The notes under the pieces: model-generated
What the model was told of the DNA's origin: nothing
Database searches by the model: none
The model's input: the letters and a program-made list of their open reading frames with translations, nothing else
In this document: in pieces, positions 26,720-34,620 of the stretch
Position numbering within the stretch: position 1 is the first letter of the stretch
How the letters are laid out: each line of letters begins with the position of its first letter
Assembly: GCF_028309625.1 (NCBI RefSeq)
Contig: NZ_JAQMHR010000002.1
Location: forward strand, 483,660-547,659
DNA: 64,000 nucleotides
Direction of reading: 5' to 3'
Origin: Trichococcus sp. K1Tr
Lineage (GTDB): Bacteria > Bacillota > Bacilli > Lactobacillales > Aerococcaceae
Program-made: the position numbers and the translations under genes

Positions 26720-26728
26720 TGCTATAAT
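26720..26728 (+). promoter_or_regulatory. Extended -10 promoter of the hydrolase operon
   Basis: TGCTATAAT (TATAAT at 26723-26728) with TGC directly before it. No clear -35. It lies 50 bases before the ATG of the alpha/beta hydrolase. Confidence 0.6.
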
Positions 26729-26777
26729 GAAGCAAAGATACCAGAACAGCCAGAGCTGTCAGAGGAAGGACAGAAGG

Positions 26778-27698
26778 ATGAATCCATTTTTTAAATTGAT
26801 GCTTAAGTTGATGTCGTCACCAAAAATCAACATGCAGGAAGACTACGCCCGTGTCCGCAAAGTGCAGCATATACTGGCTCCCAAGCCGAAAAAGGGCTAT
26901 ATCATCATGGACCACAAAATCTATTCGGAGGACCGTTCCCATGATATTCCCGTGCGCGTCTTCTATCCGAAAGAGCGCCTGTATAAAGAGCCGCTGCTGT
27001 TTTTCCATGGCGGCGGATGGGTCATCGGTGACATCGAAACTTACACGAATGCCTGCATCAATATGGCGGATCTGACCGGCAGGACGGTCTATTCCGTCGA
27101 TTATCGTTTGGCGCCGGAGCATCCGTATCCGGCCGGTCTCTATGATTGTTACCGGGTGGCGGAAGTATTGCTGAAGCATCTGGAAATGAGCGGTCTTTCG
27201 GATGAAAAAGATTTGATCCTGATCGGCGATTCCGCGGGTGGAAACTTGGCGGCAGCCGTGTCTTTGCTGCTTAGAGAAAGAGGCCAAGCGACTCCGATGA
27301 AACAGATTTTGCTTTATCCTGTCACCTATTGGGATCATTCTGAAGCATCTCCATTCGAATCAATCCGCACGAATGGGCATGATTACGGACTGACTGCGAA
27401 AAAAATGGAAGAATACATGGCGTTGTACCAACCAGATCCCGAGTTGCGCAAGAATGGCTATGTCGCGCCTTTGATGGCGGAAGATTTGTCGAATCAACCG
27501 GAAACGCTGGTGATCACGGCCGAATTCGATCCGTTGCGGGATGAAGGCGAAGCCTACGCGGAAGCCTTGAGGGATGCCGGCAACAAGGTACAAGTCCATC
27601 GCGTGAATAGCATTGTCCATGGCTTCATCACCTATCCGAAGACAGCTGAATCGGTTGTCGAAGCCTACGAAGTCATCAATGCGTTTCTGAATGCATAG
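26778..27698 (+). CDS. Alpha/beta hydrolase, hormone-sensitive-lipase family
   Basis: 306 residues. The oxyanion motif HGGGW and the nucleophile motif GDSAGG (Ser in LILIGDSAGGNLAAA) mark the HSL (type IV) esterase family; the acid and histidine are in ITAEFDPLRDEGEAY and VHGFITYP. ATG 26778 has GGAAGG about nine bases upstream; the longer in-frame start at 26700 precedes the -10 box and is rejected. It leads an operon with an acyltransferase-like protein and a zinc-ribbon membrane protein, so it may act on an acylated product of that pair. It has no signal peptide. Confidence 0.87.
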   Translation: MNPFFKLMLKLMSSPKINMQEDYARVRKVQHILAPKPKKGYIIMDHKIYSEDRSHDIPVRVFYPKERLYKEPLLFFHGGGWVIGDIETYTNACINMADLTGRTVYSVDYRLAPEHPYPAGLYDCYRVAEVLLKHLEMSGLSDEKDLILIGDSAGGNLAAAVSLLLRERGQATPMKQILLYPVTYWDHSEASPFESIRTNGHDYGLTAKKMEEYMALYQPDPELRKNGYVAPLMAEDLSNQPETLVITAEFDPLRDEGEAYAEALRDAGNKVQVHRVNSIVHGFITYPKTAESVVEAYEVINAFLNA

Positions 27699-27743
27699 GC
27701 CGAAAGGGTTGTTCAATAGAACAAGGGGAAAGGGGGAAAAGCA

Positions 27744-29129
27744 GTGAACCGAAAAAAGTGGGTACGTTTGGACAATGCCTCCAATATATTTTTGGCTGCC
27801 ATGACGAGCAGCGATACGAAGGTCTTCCGCATGAGTGCGGAACTGACCGATGCGGTGGATCCGTTGTTGCTGCAGCGGGCACTTGATGAAGTCTATGAGA
27901 ATTATGTGCTGTACCACAGTGTGCTGCGGCGCGGATTTTTTTGGTATTATCTGGAAGAAAGCGACCTGAAGCCGAAAGTGACGGCCGACGTGTTGCCGCC
28001 TTGCGCACAGATCTATCATTTTGACCGGAGGGAGCTGTTATTCCGGGTCTTTTACAACCAAAACCGGGTTCACTTGGAGCTCTTCCATGCCTTGTCCGAT
28101 GGCACCGGTGCGTTGTGGTTTTTCGAGGATCTGCTGAAGGCCTACATCATGCTGCGTCATCCCGAGGCTTTTGAAGGCCTTGATGCCGCAGCGCACGATC
28201 GCTTGAACCACCAACTGGAGGACAGTTTTGCGCATTACTTCCGCAAGGACAAGAAACAGAACTTCACGGATGCGGCGCAATCCGCCATCCGTTCTGTCGC
28301 GAAAGTCAGTCAATTGACAGGGAAAAGCCATGCGCAAAAGAGCGCCTTGCCTGAGGAAAATGAGCCGAAGCAGAAGCTCCGCGTGCACCAGTTCCGCGGC
28401 AAAAAGACCCCGGACAACCGGCCGCATGTCATCGAACTCGAGATGCCGGTTAAGGACGTTCTTGCCCTGGCTCGGGAACAACAGACTTCTTTGACCTTGT
28501 ATCTGACCGCCGTGTACATGCTCGCCGTGCGCAAGGCAAGTCAAGATTTCCAACCAGGCTCGGCTATGGCTGTTTCTGTTCCGGTCAACTTACGGCAATT
28601 CTTCCCGTCCAATTCTGCCAGGAATTTTTTCAGCACGACCCGCCTGATTTATACTACAGATGAAAATGGGGAAGCGGATGACATTGCCGCAATCGGCCGT
28701 ACGCTGAAAGAGCAGTTCCAGCAACAGATTACGCCGGAAAGTCTGGAGGAAAAGCTGCGGACGTTGATCGCCTTCGAATACAGCCCATTCACGCGGATGG
28801 TCTTCCGGCCGATCAAAGACTTCATTCTGAAGCTGGTCAATTATATCAGCAACCGGAATTTGACGATCGCGATTTCGAATTTGGGAAAGGTCACATTTCC
28901 TGATCCGATCGACGGCTACATCAAGAAAATGTATTTCCATACCTCGGCGGTCCGCCCGCAATTTTGCGCCATCAGCCATGGGGAGCACTTGACGGTTAGT
29001 TTTACCTCCCCCTTTGTCGAATCAACGATCGAGGAGCAGTTTGTCAGGATTTTGACCGACGCGGGCGTTGCCGTCACAGTCGCAGCGAACAAGGTTTCGA
29101 GTGAAGATTTGGAAGGTGAGATATCATGA
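27744..29129 (+). CDS. Condensation-domain-like acyltransferase (alcohol acetyltransferase type)
   Basis: 461 residues from GTG 27744 with AAGGGGG upstream. The active-site motif HALSDG (HxxxDG) lies at about residue 115, as in the chloramphenicol-acetyltransferase-like condensation, wax synthase and alcohol acetyltransferase superfamily. A second-half strand (VSVPVNLRQFFPSNSARNFF) matches that fold too. It should transfer an acyl group from a thioester to an alcohol or amine; the substrates are unknown. It lies between the esterase and the zinc-ribbon membrane protein, overlapping the latter by four bases. Confidence 0.82.
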   Translation: MNRKKWVRLDNASNIFLAAMTSSDTKVFRMSAELTDAVDPLLLQRALDEVYENYVLYHSVLRRGFFWYYLEESDLKPKVTADVLPPCAQIYHFDRRELLFRVFYNQNRVHLELFHALSDGTGALWFFEDLLKAYIMLRHPEAFEGLDAAAHDRLNHQLEDSFAHYFRKDKKQNFTDAAQSAIRSVAKVSQLTGKSHAQKSALPEENEPKQKLRVHQFRGKKTPDNRPHVIELEMPVKDVLALAREQQTSLTLYLTAVYMLAVRKASQDFQPGSAMAVSVPVNLRQFFPSNSARNFFSTTRLIYTTDENGEADDIAAIGRTLKEQFQQQITPESLEEKLRTLIAFEYSPFTRMVFRPIKDFILKLVNYISNRNLTIAISNLGKVTFPDPIDGYIKKMYFHTSAVRPQFCAISHGEHLTVSFTSPFVESTIEEQFVRILTDAGVAVTVAANKVSSEDLEGEIS

Positions 29130-29791
29130 AACACTGCCAACATTGCAACGCGACCATCAAGGGAGAATGGGAACAATGTCCCTTGTGCCAAACGACCTTG
29201 GACGACGCCACCGATCCGGTGCTGCCGGATCCCTACCCGAAGATTCCGTTGCGTTTCAACAAGGAAATTGTCACAAAATACTTGACCTTGATTTCCTTTG
29301 TGCTGATCATCGCTTTTCTGCTGATCGAATTGATTTGGATCGGACGGATGGAGAATGTTCAGCTCGCCGTCTTTGGGATCTTGAGCATGTGGCTTTCCGT
29401 TTTGATCCTGATCCGGAAACGACGGAACATTGCAAAGGGCATCGTTTATCTGATCGTCTCCTTGTCGCTTCTGTGCATCTATTTGGATTACCTGTCCGGG
29501 TGGAGCGGTTGGTCGACCACCTATGCGGTGCCGATCATCTGCAGTTTTGCGATCGTATCCTTATACATCGCGGTACGCCTCGTCAAATTGGGCGTCAGGG
29601 ACTACGTGTTGTACCTTTTGACAGCTGCCTTGCTGGGGCTTTTGCCGGCGCTGTTCCTGACCTTGGACTGGGTCACGACGTCATTGCCTTCAAGCCTGTC
29701 GGTCATGATGAGCGCAGTCACCTTGGTCATCATCCTGCTCTATCACGGCGGAGAGATTTGGCGCGAGCTGGAAAAAAGGATGCATGTTTGA
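29126..29791 (+). CDS. Zinc-ribbon membrane protein (DUF6320-like)
   Basis: 221 residues. The N-terminus has paired CQHC and CPLC knuckles (residues 4-25), a rubredoxin-type zinc ribbon, followed by six hydrophobic segments from about residue 50. It resembles proteins annotated DUF6320, which I recall as neighbours of alcohol-acetyltransferase-like genes. Start ATG overlaps the acyltransferase stop (ATGA). The role is unknown; perhaps a membrane platform or exporter for the acylated product. Confidence 0.75.
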   Translation: MKHCQHCNATIKGEWEQCPLCQTTLDDATDPVLPDPYPKIPLRFNKEIVTKYLTLISFVLIIAFLLIELIWIGRMENVQLAVFGILSMWLSVLILIRKRRNIAKGIVYLIVSLSLLCIYLDYLSGWSGWSTTYAVPIICSFAIVSLYIAVRLVKLGVRDYVLYLLTAALLGLLPALFLTLDWVTTSLPSSLSVMMSAVTLVIILLYHGGEIWRELEKRMHV

Positions 29792-29836
29792 AAAGTGATG
29801 CTGCTAAAATTTCCGAGATAAAGTTGTATCTGGCCA

Positions 29837-29883
29837 AACAAAAAAGCTTTGAGAAATTTGAATTCTCAAAGCTTTTTTGTTTG
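29837..29883. terminator. Bidirectional terminator
   Basis: AAAAAGCTTTGAGAA pairs with TTCTCAAAGCTTTTT around a seven-base loop. It serves both the DUF6320-like gene and the convergent fasciclin gene. Confidence 0.9.
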
Positions 29884-29915
29884 TTTAATCATTCGGAAGC
29901 GTAAGAAGCAAAGCC

Positions 29916-30557
29916 TTAAGCTGCCTTTTTCTTGAAGACAACGAAAAGGAGCAGCGTGCCTGTAACCAGGATGGAAACAAGCAGAAGGCTATTCCCTTCA
30001 ACACCTGTCTGAGCCACTTGGTCTGCCTCTAAGTCTGTTTCTTGCAACTCGAAGTTGGCAGGAACCAAAATAGTGTCGATGACATGAATGACCCCATTGG
30101 TTGCGTCAATGTCGGTAGTTGTAATGTTGGATTTATTGACCATAGGTTCATCTGAAAGATCGAAAGTAAGCTCTTCACCGTTTAAGGTTTCAGCTTTCAT
30201 CCCATCTGTTAAATCAGCTGCCATGACTTTTCCGGAAACGACATGGTAAGTAAGAACTTTTCCCAAGTCCGGCTGTGCAAGGAGTTCTTCCGCGGTAATA
30301 TCCAACTCGGCCAGCAACTTTTCAAAAGCGGCATTGGTAGGTGCGAATACTGTAAAAGGACCATCCCCTTGGAGATCATCCACAAGTTCTGCCTTTTGGA
30401 GTGCCGAAACAAGGATACTAAAATCTTCATTCCCGAGTGCAATGCCTACAATGTCGTCGGAAGGTTCGCCGGTAGCAGCGGAAGCCAGAGGAGCGATACT
30501 GAATGAGAGAAACAGCAATGTAGCGAGTGAAAGTAAGCGGCGTGTTAATTTTTTCAT
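29916..30557 (-). CDS. Fasciclin (FAS1) domain cell-wall protein
   Basis: 213 residues. A Sec signal peptide (MKKLTRRLLSLATLLFLSFS ... ASA) is followed by one complete FAS1 domain with the conserved FTVFAPTNAAFEKL and LTYHVVSGKV boxes and the VIHVIDTIL end. The tail has VAQTG, a hydrophobic helix and KKKAA, which has sortase-signal architecture but not the usual LPxTG. The divergent neighbour is a class B sortase, its likely anchor enzyme. FAS1 proteins act in adhesion. The promoter (TTGACA, ext. TGCTATTAT) overlaps a cre site, suggesting repression by CcpA on good sugars. Confidence 0.88.
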   Translation of the reverse strand: MKKLTRRLLSLATLLFLSFSIAPLASAATGEPSDDIVGIALGNEDFSILVSALQKAELVDDLQGDGPFTVFAPTNAAFEKLLAELDITAEELLAQPDLGKVLTYHVVSGKVMAADLTDGMKAETLNGEELTFDLSDEPMVNKSNITTTDIDATNGVIHVIDTILVPANFELQETDLEADQVAQTGVEGNSLLLVSILVTGTLLLFVVFKKKAA

Positions 30558-30590
30558 TTTACCCTACTCCTTTCAATAGTGGGAAATCTT

Positions 30591-30644
30591 TTGTAATCTC
30601 TACTACAGGGTTTATAATAGCATTATGATGTAAGCGCTGTCAAT
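30591..30644. promoter_or_regulatory. Divergent promoters with a CcpA cre site
   Basis: TGTAAGCGCTGTCA at 30629-30642 fits the cre consensus TGWAANCGNTNWCA at every position. On the minus strand TTGACA (30639-30644) and TATTAT (30615-30620), 18 bases apart, form the fasciclin promoter, with the cre inside it. On the plus strand TTGTAA (30591-30596), 16 bases, TATAAT (30613-30618) can drive the sortase, with the cre just downstream as a roadblock. Confidence 0.75.
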
Positions 30645-30685
30645 TTTAGGGATTTGCGTGGGCAAAAGAGGGGAGGGAAGAAGTC

Positions 30686-31456
30686 GTGCGAAAAAACATA
30701 TGGGTGCTGATCCTCTCCAGGTTACTCTTTCTGCAGATTATCCACTATGGAGTTCAAGAAATAGAGCAAAGAAAGGACGTGGTGGTACCCGAAAAGGCGG
30801 AACAGGCAGCATTTCCTCCAGTAAAGGCTTCTTCCACAGACCTCCGTTCGGAAACCATCTCTGCAGCGGATGTAGCTGTTCCTTTGGAGGAACTAACTTT
30901 TACTATTAATCCAGCCACGGAATATTATCAGATTAATCCGGATTATGTAGGCTGGCTTTCTGTTAATGGCACCGTTATTGATTACCCGGTCGTCCGTGGG
31001 CAGGATAATGAAACGTATCTCACTCAGAATTTCTATCGGGAACCGGATATTTTCGGAGCCATCTTCATGGATTATCGGAATATCAGCATGGGAGCAGACA
31101 GGCATACTATCATTTATGGCCACTATACCCAGAATGGCCAGATGTTTGGGGAATTGGATAAATTCCTGAACGAAGATTTCCTGCAGGAAAATTTGGAGTT
31201 TATATTCGGTGATGCCTATGCGGAAAGACGTTACAGGATTTTTTCCGTCCATGTGGCTCCAGCTGATACACTTTTTCTGGATATTGAGTTTGAGGGGAAC
31301 GAGTACACCGAATTTCTGACCATGCTCAAGGACCTTTCCGTCTTTCCGTCAGAAGTAGAGGTGACAGAGGAAAATCATATTCTCACACTGATGACGTGTA
31401 ACGATTCTGCAGAAAACGGCCGGCTCTTTATTCATGCTGTGGAAGTAACAGAATAG
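30686..31456 (+). CDS. srtB: Class B sortase
   Basis: 256 residues. One N-terminal membrane helix anchors the enzyme. The catalytic triad is visible: His in TIIYGHYTQNG (about 146), Cys in LTLMTCNDS (about 238) and Arg in GRLFIHA (about 246). NPDYVGWLSVNGTVIDYPVVRGQDNE... then a long strand pair gives the class B pattern. It cleaves sorting signals of secreted proteins and links them to peptidoglycan. GTG 30686 is preceded by GGGAGGGAAG. The divergent fasciclin protein is the only visible substrate candidate. Confidence 0.92.
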   Translation: MRKNIWVLILSRLLFLQIIHYGVQEIEQRKDVVVPEKAEQAAFPPVKASSTDLRSETISAADVAVPLEELTFTINPATEYYQINPDYVGWLSVNGTVIDYPVVRGQDNETYLTQNFYREPDIFGAIFMDYRNISMGADRHTIIYGHYTQNGQMFGELDKFLNEDFLQENLEFIFGDAYAERRYRIFSVHVAPADTLFLDIEFEGNEYTEFLTMLKDLSVFPSEVEVTEENHILTLMTCNDSAENGRLFIHAVEVTE

Positions 31457-31498
31457 CAACAGCAAATGCTCAGCCGCACATCCCAAAATCGTGGATTC

Positions 31499-31552
31499 CA
31501 AAAAACGCTCAAATATCCGGCGACAGATTGCCGAGTTATTTGAGCTTTTTTT
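31499..31552. terminator. Bidirectional terminator
   Basis: AAAAAACGCTCAAATA pairs with TATTTGAGCTTTTTT around an inner CGGC/GCCG stem, between the sortase and the convergent DUF898-like gene. Confidence 0.8.
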
Positions 31553-31568
31553 GATTTGGACAGATTTT

Positions 31569-31910
31569 TCATTTCGTCGCGTAATATTCATCCCAATAGT
31601 CATACACATAAGTGTTTTTAATGCGCCATTGCTGGAAGCGGATGGGCACGACAAAAGAATACAGTCCCAAAGTCAGGATTGAAAAGACAGTCCATTTCAG
31701 CAAGGAAAGCCATAAATCAATAGTCTTCCCGACAAAATACAGCTGGTGTCCTTCTATGTAAGTATGCTTGGCGACCCATTTTTCCCGATAACAGAAAGCC
31801 CAAGGTGCAGCCAGCCCAAACGTGAAAAAGCCCGCGAGAAAACTGACAAGAATAATACCAAAATACTCCAATAGCGTTCCGGTGAAATAAGAATCATTAT
31901 GATGGCGCAA
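31569..31910 (-). CDS. DUF898-like membrane protein
   Basis: 113 residues, two strongly hydrophobic regions. FFTFGLAAPWAFCYREKWVAKHTYIEGHQLYFVGK and a later LTLGLYSFVVPIRFQQWRIKNTYVYD match the half-repeat of the YjgN/DUF898 family (membrane-embedded, function unknown). It is shorter than YjgN, as is common in Firmicutes. No conserved partner gene is adjacent. Confidence 0.7.
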   Translation of the reverse strand: MRHHNDSYFTGTLLEYFGIILVSFLAGFFTFGLAAPWAFCYREKWVAKHTYIEGHQLYFVGKTIDLWLSLLKWTVFSILTLGLYSFVVPIRFQQWRIKNTYVYDYWDEYYATK

Positions 31911-32076
31911 AATATCACTCCTTTATATTTACTTAATGATATAATACGACACTTTTTTTATTTTGATCTATAAATATACTGATATCATTTTACAAATGCG
32001 CCTAATGATTGCCCTTGACGCGCAAATGCGATACGCTAAAGGCAACAATCCTATTGACGAAACGCGAGGGACAAAA

Positions 32077-32841
32077 ATGACAAATAAAATAGCGCTCATC
32101 ACAGGCGCGAGTGCGGGCATAGGCAAAGAGTTCGCCAAAAAGCTGAGCCAACAAGGATACGATCTGATTCTGGTTGCGAGGCGTGAGGATCGGCTTGTTG
32201 AGATCAGCAAACAATTGCCAACCAAAAGCCAAATCATCACAGCGGACTTGGCGAAGACAGAGGAATGCTACCGCTTGTACGAAGAAACGAAGGATAAAAA
32301 TATTTCCATGCTGATCAACTGTGCCGGATTCGGTGATTTCGGCGCGTTCACAACGACCAGTCTCGACAAGGAACTGGAGATGATCGACGTCAACATCAAG
32401 GCTGTACATATCCTGACCAAGAAATTTCTGCCGGATATGATCGCAAGGAATGAAGGCTACATCCTGAATGTGGCTTCGGTTGCCGGACTGATGCCGGCGG
32501 GGCCTTACATGGCGACTTATTACGCGACAAAGGCCTACGTAACAAGCTTCACTTCCGCAATTGCCGAGGAGTTGGAAGAGAAGAAGAGCAATGTTTATGT
32601 CGGTTCGTTATGTCCGGGACCGGTCGACACGGAGTTCAACCAAGTGGCGGATGTGAAGTTCAATCTGAAGGGCATCACTTCTGAATACTGCGTCAAGTAC
32701 GCCTTGGAAAAAATGTACAAGCGCAAGAAAATCATTGTTCCGACGATGTTGCTGAAGGGCGCGCTCTTCTCGTCGAAGCTGGCGCCGCGCAACTTGGTCG
32801 TCCGGCTAACCAGCAGGCAGCAAAAGAAAAAGCAAGGCTAA
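32077..32841 (+). CDS. Short-chain dehydrogenase/reductase
   Basis: 254 residues of the classical SDR family: NAD(P)-binding TGASAGIGKEFA, the NAG-like NCAGFGDFG, the catalytic Ser region (NVASVAGLMP) and YYATKAY with the Tyr-x3-Lys pair. The RREDR after the second strand favours NADPH. I start it at ATG 32077, where GAGGG is six bases upstream; the longer frame from 31963 is not supported. It is monocistronic. The substrate is unknown; DltE-type oxidoreductases are the nearest group by style. Confidence 0.88.
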   Translation: MTNKIALITGASAGIGKEFAKKLSQQGYDLILVARREDRLVEISKQLPTKSQIITADLAKTEECYRLYEETKDKNISMLINCAGFGDFGAFTTTSLDKELEMIDVNIKAVHILTKKFLPDMIARNEGYILNVASVAGLMPAGPYMATYYATKAYVTSFTSAIAEELEEKKSNVYVGSLCPGPVDTEFNQVADVKFNLKGITSEYCVKYALEKMYKRKKIIVPTMLLKGALFSSKLAPRNLVVRLTSRQQKKKQG

Positions 32842-32916
32842 TGAATGCGGGGGCCAGCTGGCGCAAGAGAAGCTGGTCGGAGGAACTGATACAAATCTAG
32901 TTGAATCCGAGTTCTT

Positions 32917-33044
32917 CTCCGGTGAGGGGCTTGCGACCGGAGTAGATGTTTAGAATAATTCCTAATCTCCGGTGACGCGATCATGGCCGGAGGAGGCAAT
33001 CCGAAACCGACACTCTCCTCCAGAGAAGCCCCTCTTAGCCGGAG
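32917..33044. repeat. 50-bp-period CTCC/GGAG palindromic repeat array, family 2, locus E (3 copies)
   Basis: Units at 32917-32942, 32967-32992 and 33018-33044, spaced 50 and then 51 bases, the same 50/51 pattern as locus D. Units 1 and 2 read CTCCGGTGA ... CCGGAG. The array again follows the 3' end of a plus-strand gene and precedes a terminator. Confidence 0.82.
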
Positions 33045-33095
33045 AACGCGACCCGAAAATGGAAGTCGAATATCTAACCGACCTCCTGTAACCCC

Positions 33096-33147
33096 AAAAA
33101 ACGCACGAACTACCAGTATCATCCTACTGGCAGCTCGTGCGTTTTTT
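33096..33147. terminator. Intrinsic terminator
   Basis: AAAAAACGCACGA pairs with TCGTGCGTTTTTT around an inner CCAGTA/TACTGG stem. It lies 255 bases after the SDR stop, with the repeat array between gene and terminator, so the array is probably transcribed. Confidence 0.85.
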
Positions 33148-33306
33148 AGCGTGCCGCATCCGGAAGCTGACAGGCTACGCTCTCCCGTTTGGTGCAAACT
33201 CGTTTTCTTGGTAAAATAGATACAAATGGGTGGTGGAACCAAAACAACATAAAAAGTCGCTACCTTAGCCCGGATGGATAGCGTGCCGGTGAAGAGAGGG
33301 GTTTTG

Positions 33307-34416
33307 ATGATGAAAATCGACAGAATTGAAATTGGGGAAGTGGCCATCCCACTGCGGACGCCATTCCAAACAGCATCGCGCACGGTTGACGCTGTGCATA
33401 ACATCTTGATCCGCATCGTGACCGATGACGGGACCGCTGGATATGGGGAGGCGCCACCGACCGCCTTGATCACCGGCGAAACAAAGGCTTCCATCCGCGA
33501 GGCCATCATGCAATACATCGCTCCGAGCATCATCGGAATGGAAATTTTCGACCTCGATACCATCATGCAAAGGATGCATGCCAGCATCGTCAACAACACA
33601 TCGGCGAAAGCCGCCGTGGATATGGCGCTATACGACCTTTATGCCAAAAAGCTCGGCCAACCTTTGTATAAAGTGTTGGGCGGGGCGAAACGGAAAATCG
33701 AGACTGCCCACACCCTCAGTGACAAACCTGTCGATGAGAGGCTGCGTGACAGTCTGCAGGCCGTCCAGGACGGTTTCAGCATTCTGAATGTGGCTGTCGG
33801 GAGGAATGGGGTTAAGGATGTGGAAAGCTTGTTGGCCATCCGCAAGGCAGTCGGACCGGACATCCGCATCCGGGTAGAGGCCAATCAAAGCTGGAAACCC
33901 CAGGAGGCGGTCCGCTTCATCAGCATGCTGGAGGATAAGGGCATGCAGGCAGAGCTGGTGGAACAGCCGGTGAAGGCGCACGATCTGGCCGGCCTGAAAT
34001 TTGTGACGCAACACGTCCAAACACCGATAGTGGCTGACGAGAGTGTCTTCTCGGTGAAGGACGCCCTCCAGATCATCCAGACACAATCAGCCGACCTCAT
34101 CAACATCAAGCTGATGAAAACGGGTGGCATTCACGAGGCACTAAAAATCTGTACAGTGGCGGAAATCTACGGGGTGGACTGCATGATTGGTTGCATGCTG
34201 GAAAGCAAGATTTCGGTCAGCGCAGCGGCCCATCTGGCAGCCGCCAAAAACTGCATCACGATGGTCGACCTCATTGGGCCGTCGTTCTACAAAATCGAAG
34301 CTTATGAGGGCGGACCGCTGTTCACAGGAGGCACAATCAAGTTGGGGGATGCGAACGGCATCGGCATCAACGCTTTTCCGAAGGCCCATTTCAAAAAACT
34401 CGGAATCGTGAAATAA
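33307..34416 (+). CDS. Enolase-superfamily protein, L-Ala-D/L-Glu epimerase homologue lacking the KxK lysines
   Basis: 369 residues from ATG 33307 (GAGAGGGG upstream). Sequence and domain order match muconate-lactonizing-type members, closest in style to dipeptide epimerase YkfB. Metal ligands are in VEANQSW (Glu for the usual Asp), AELVEQPV and PIVADESV, and the second catalytic lysine is in LINIKLMKTGG. The first catalytic pair, normally KxK in a strand like LKIKVG, reads LNVAVG here: Asn161 and Ala163 replace both lysines. The 1,1-proton transfer of the family would lack one base, so the activity may differ or be lost. A 35-residue membrane peptide follows. Confidence 0.83.
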   Translation: MMKIDRIEIGEVAIPLRTPFQTASRTVDAVHNILIRIVTDDGTAGYGEAPPTALITGETKASIREAIMQYIAPSIIGMEIFDLDTIMQRMHASIVNNTSAKAAVDMALYDLYAKKLGQPLYKVLGGAKRKIETAHTLSDKPVDERLRDSLQAVQDGFSILNVAVGRNGVKDVESLLAIRKAVGPDIRIRVEANQSWKPQEAVRFISMLEDKGMQAELVEQPVKAHDLAGLKFVTQHVQTPIVADESVFSVKDALQIIQTQSADLINIKLMKTGGIHEALKICTVAEIYGVDCMIGCMLESKISVSAAAHLAAAKNCITMVDLIGPSFYKIEAYEGGPLFTGGTIKLGDANGIGINAFPKAHFKKLGIVK

Positions 34417-34454
34417 ATGAATGTCCCACTTAAGAAGCCAAGGAAGGAAAAACC

Positions 34455-34562
34455 ATGAAGTTGAGAGATTTTTATGTGAAACGAGCCATCGGTTTTGTCA
34501 TCGTTATGCTTCTTGTACTGATTATTTTGTTGCTCAATAAATATATCCTGCATCTTTTCTGA
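34455..34562 (+). CDS. Small membrane peptide, 35 aa
   Basis: ATG 34455 is preceded by AGGAAGGAAA. The product has a charged head (MKLRDFYVKRA) and one hydrophobic helix (IGFVIVMLLVLIILLLNKYI), ending LHLF. It lies between the epimerase-like gene and its terminator, so it is co-transcribed. It may be a regulatory or anchoring microprotein; the family is unknown. Confidence 0.6.
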   Translation: MKLRDFYVKRAIGFVIVMLLVLIILLLNKYILHLF

Positions 34563-34570
34563 TAAATATA

Positions 34571-34610
34571 AAACCGCCATCGGGAATCTAAAATCCCGAC
34601 GGCGGTTTTT
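34571..34610. terminator. Bidirectional terminator
   Basis: AAACCGCC and TCGGGA pair with TCCCGA and GGCGGTTT. It separates the convergent epimerase-like operon and dapA. Confidence 0.9.
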
Positions 34611-34620
34611 GGTTCTGTTT

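Larger units (their letters stand above)
32842..33306. other. Gene-free gap with repeat array E and a terminator
   Basis: The left two thirds hold the family 2 array (32917-33044); the terminator follows at 33096-33147. The last 150 bases form the leader of the epimerase-like gene. I see no gene. Confidence 0.6.
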
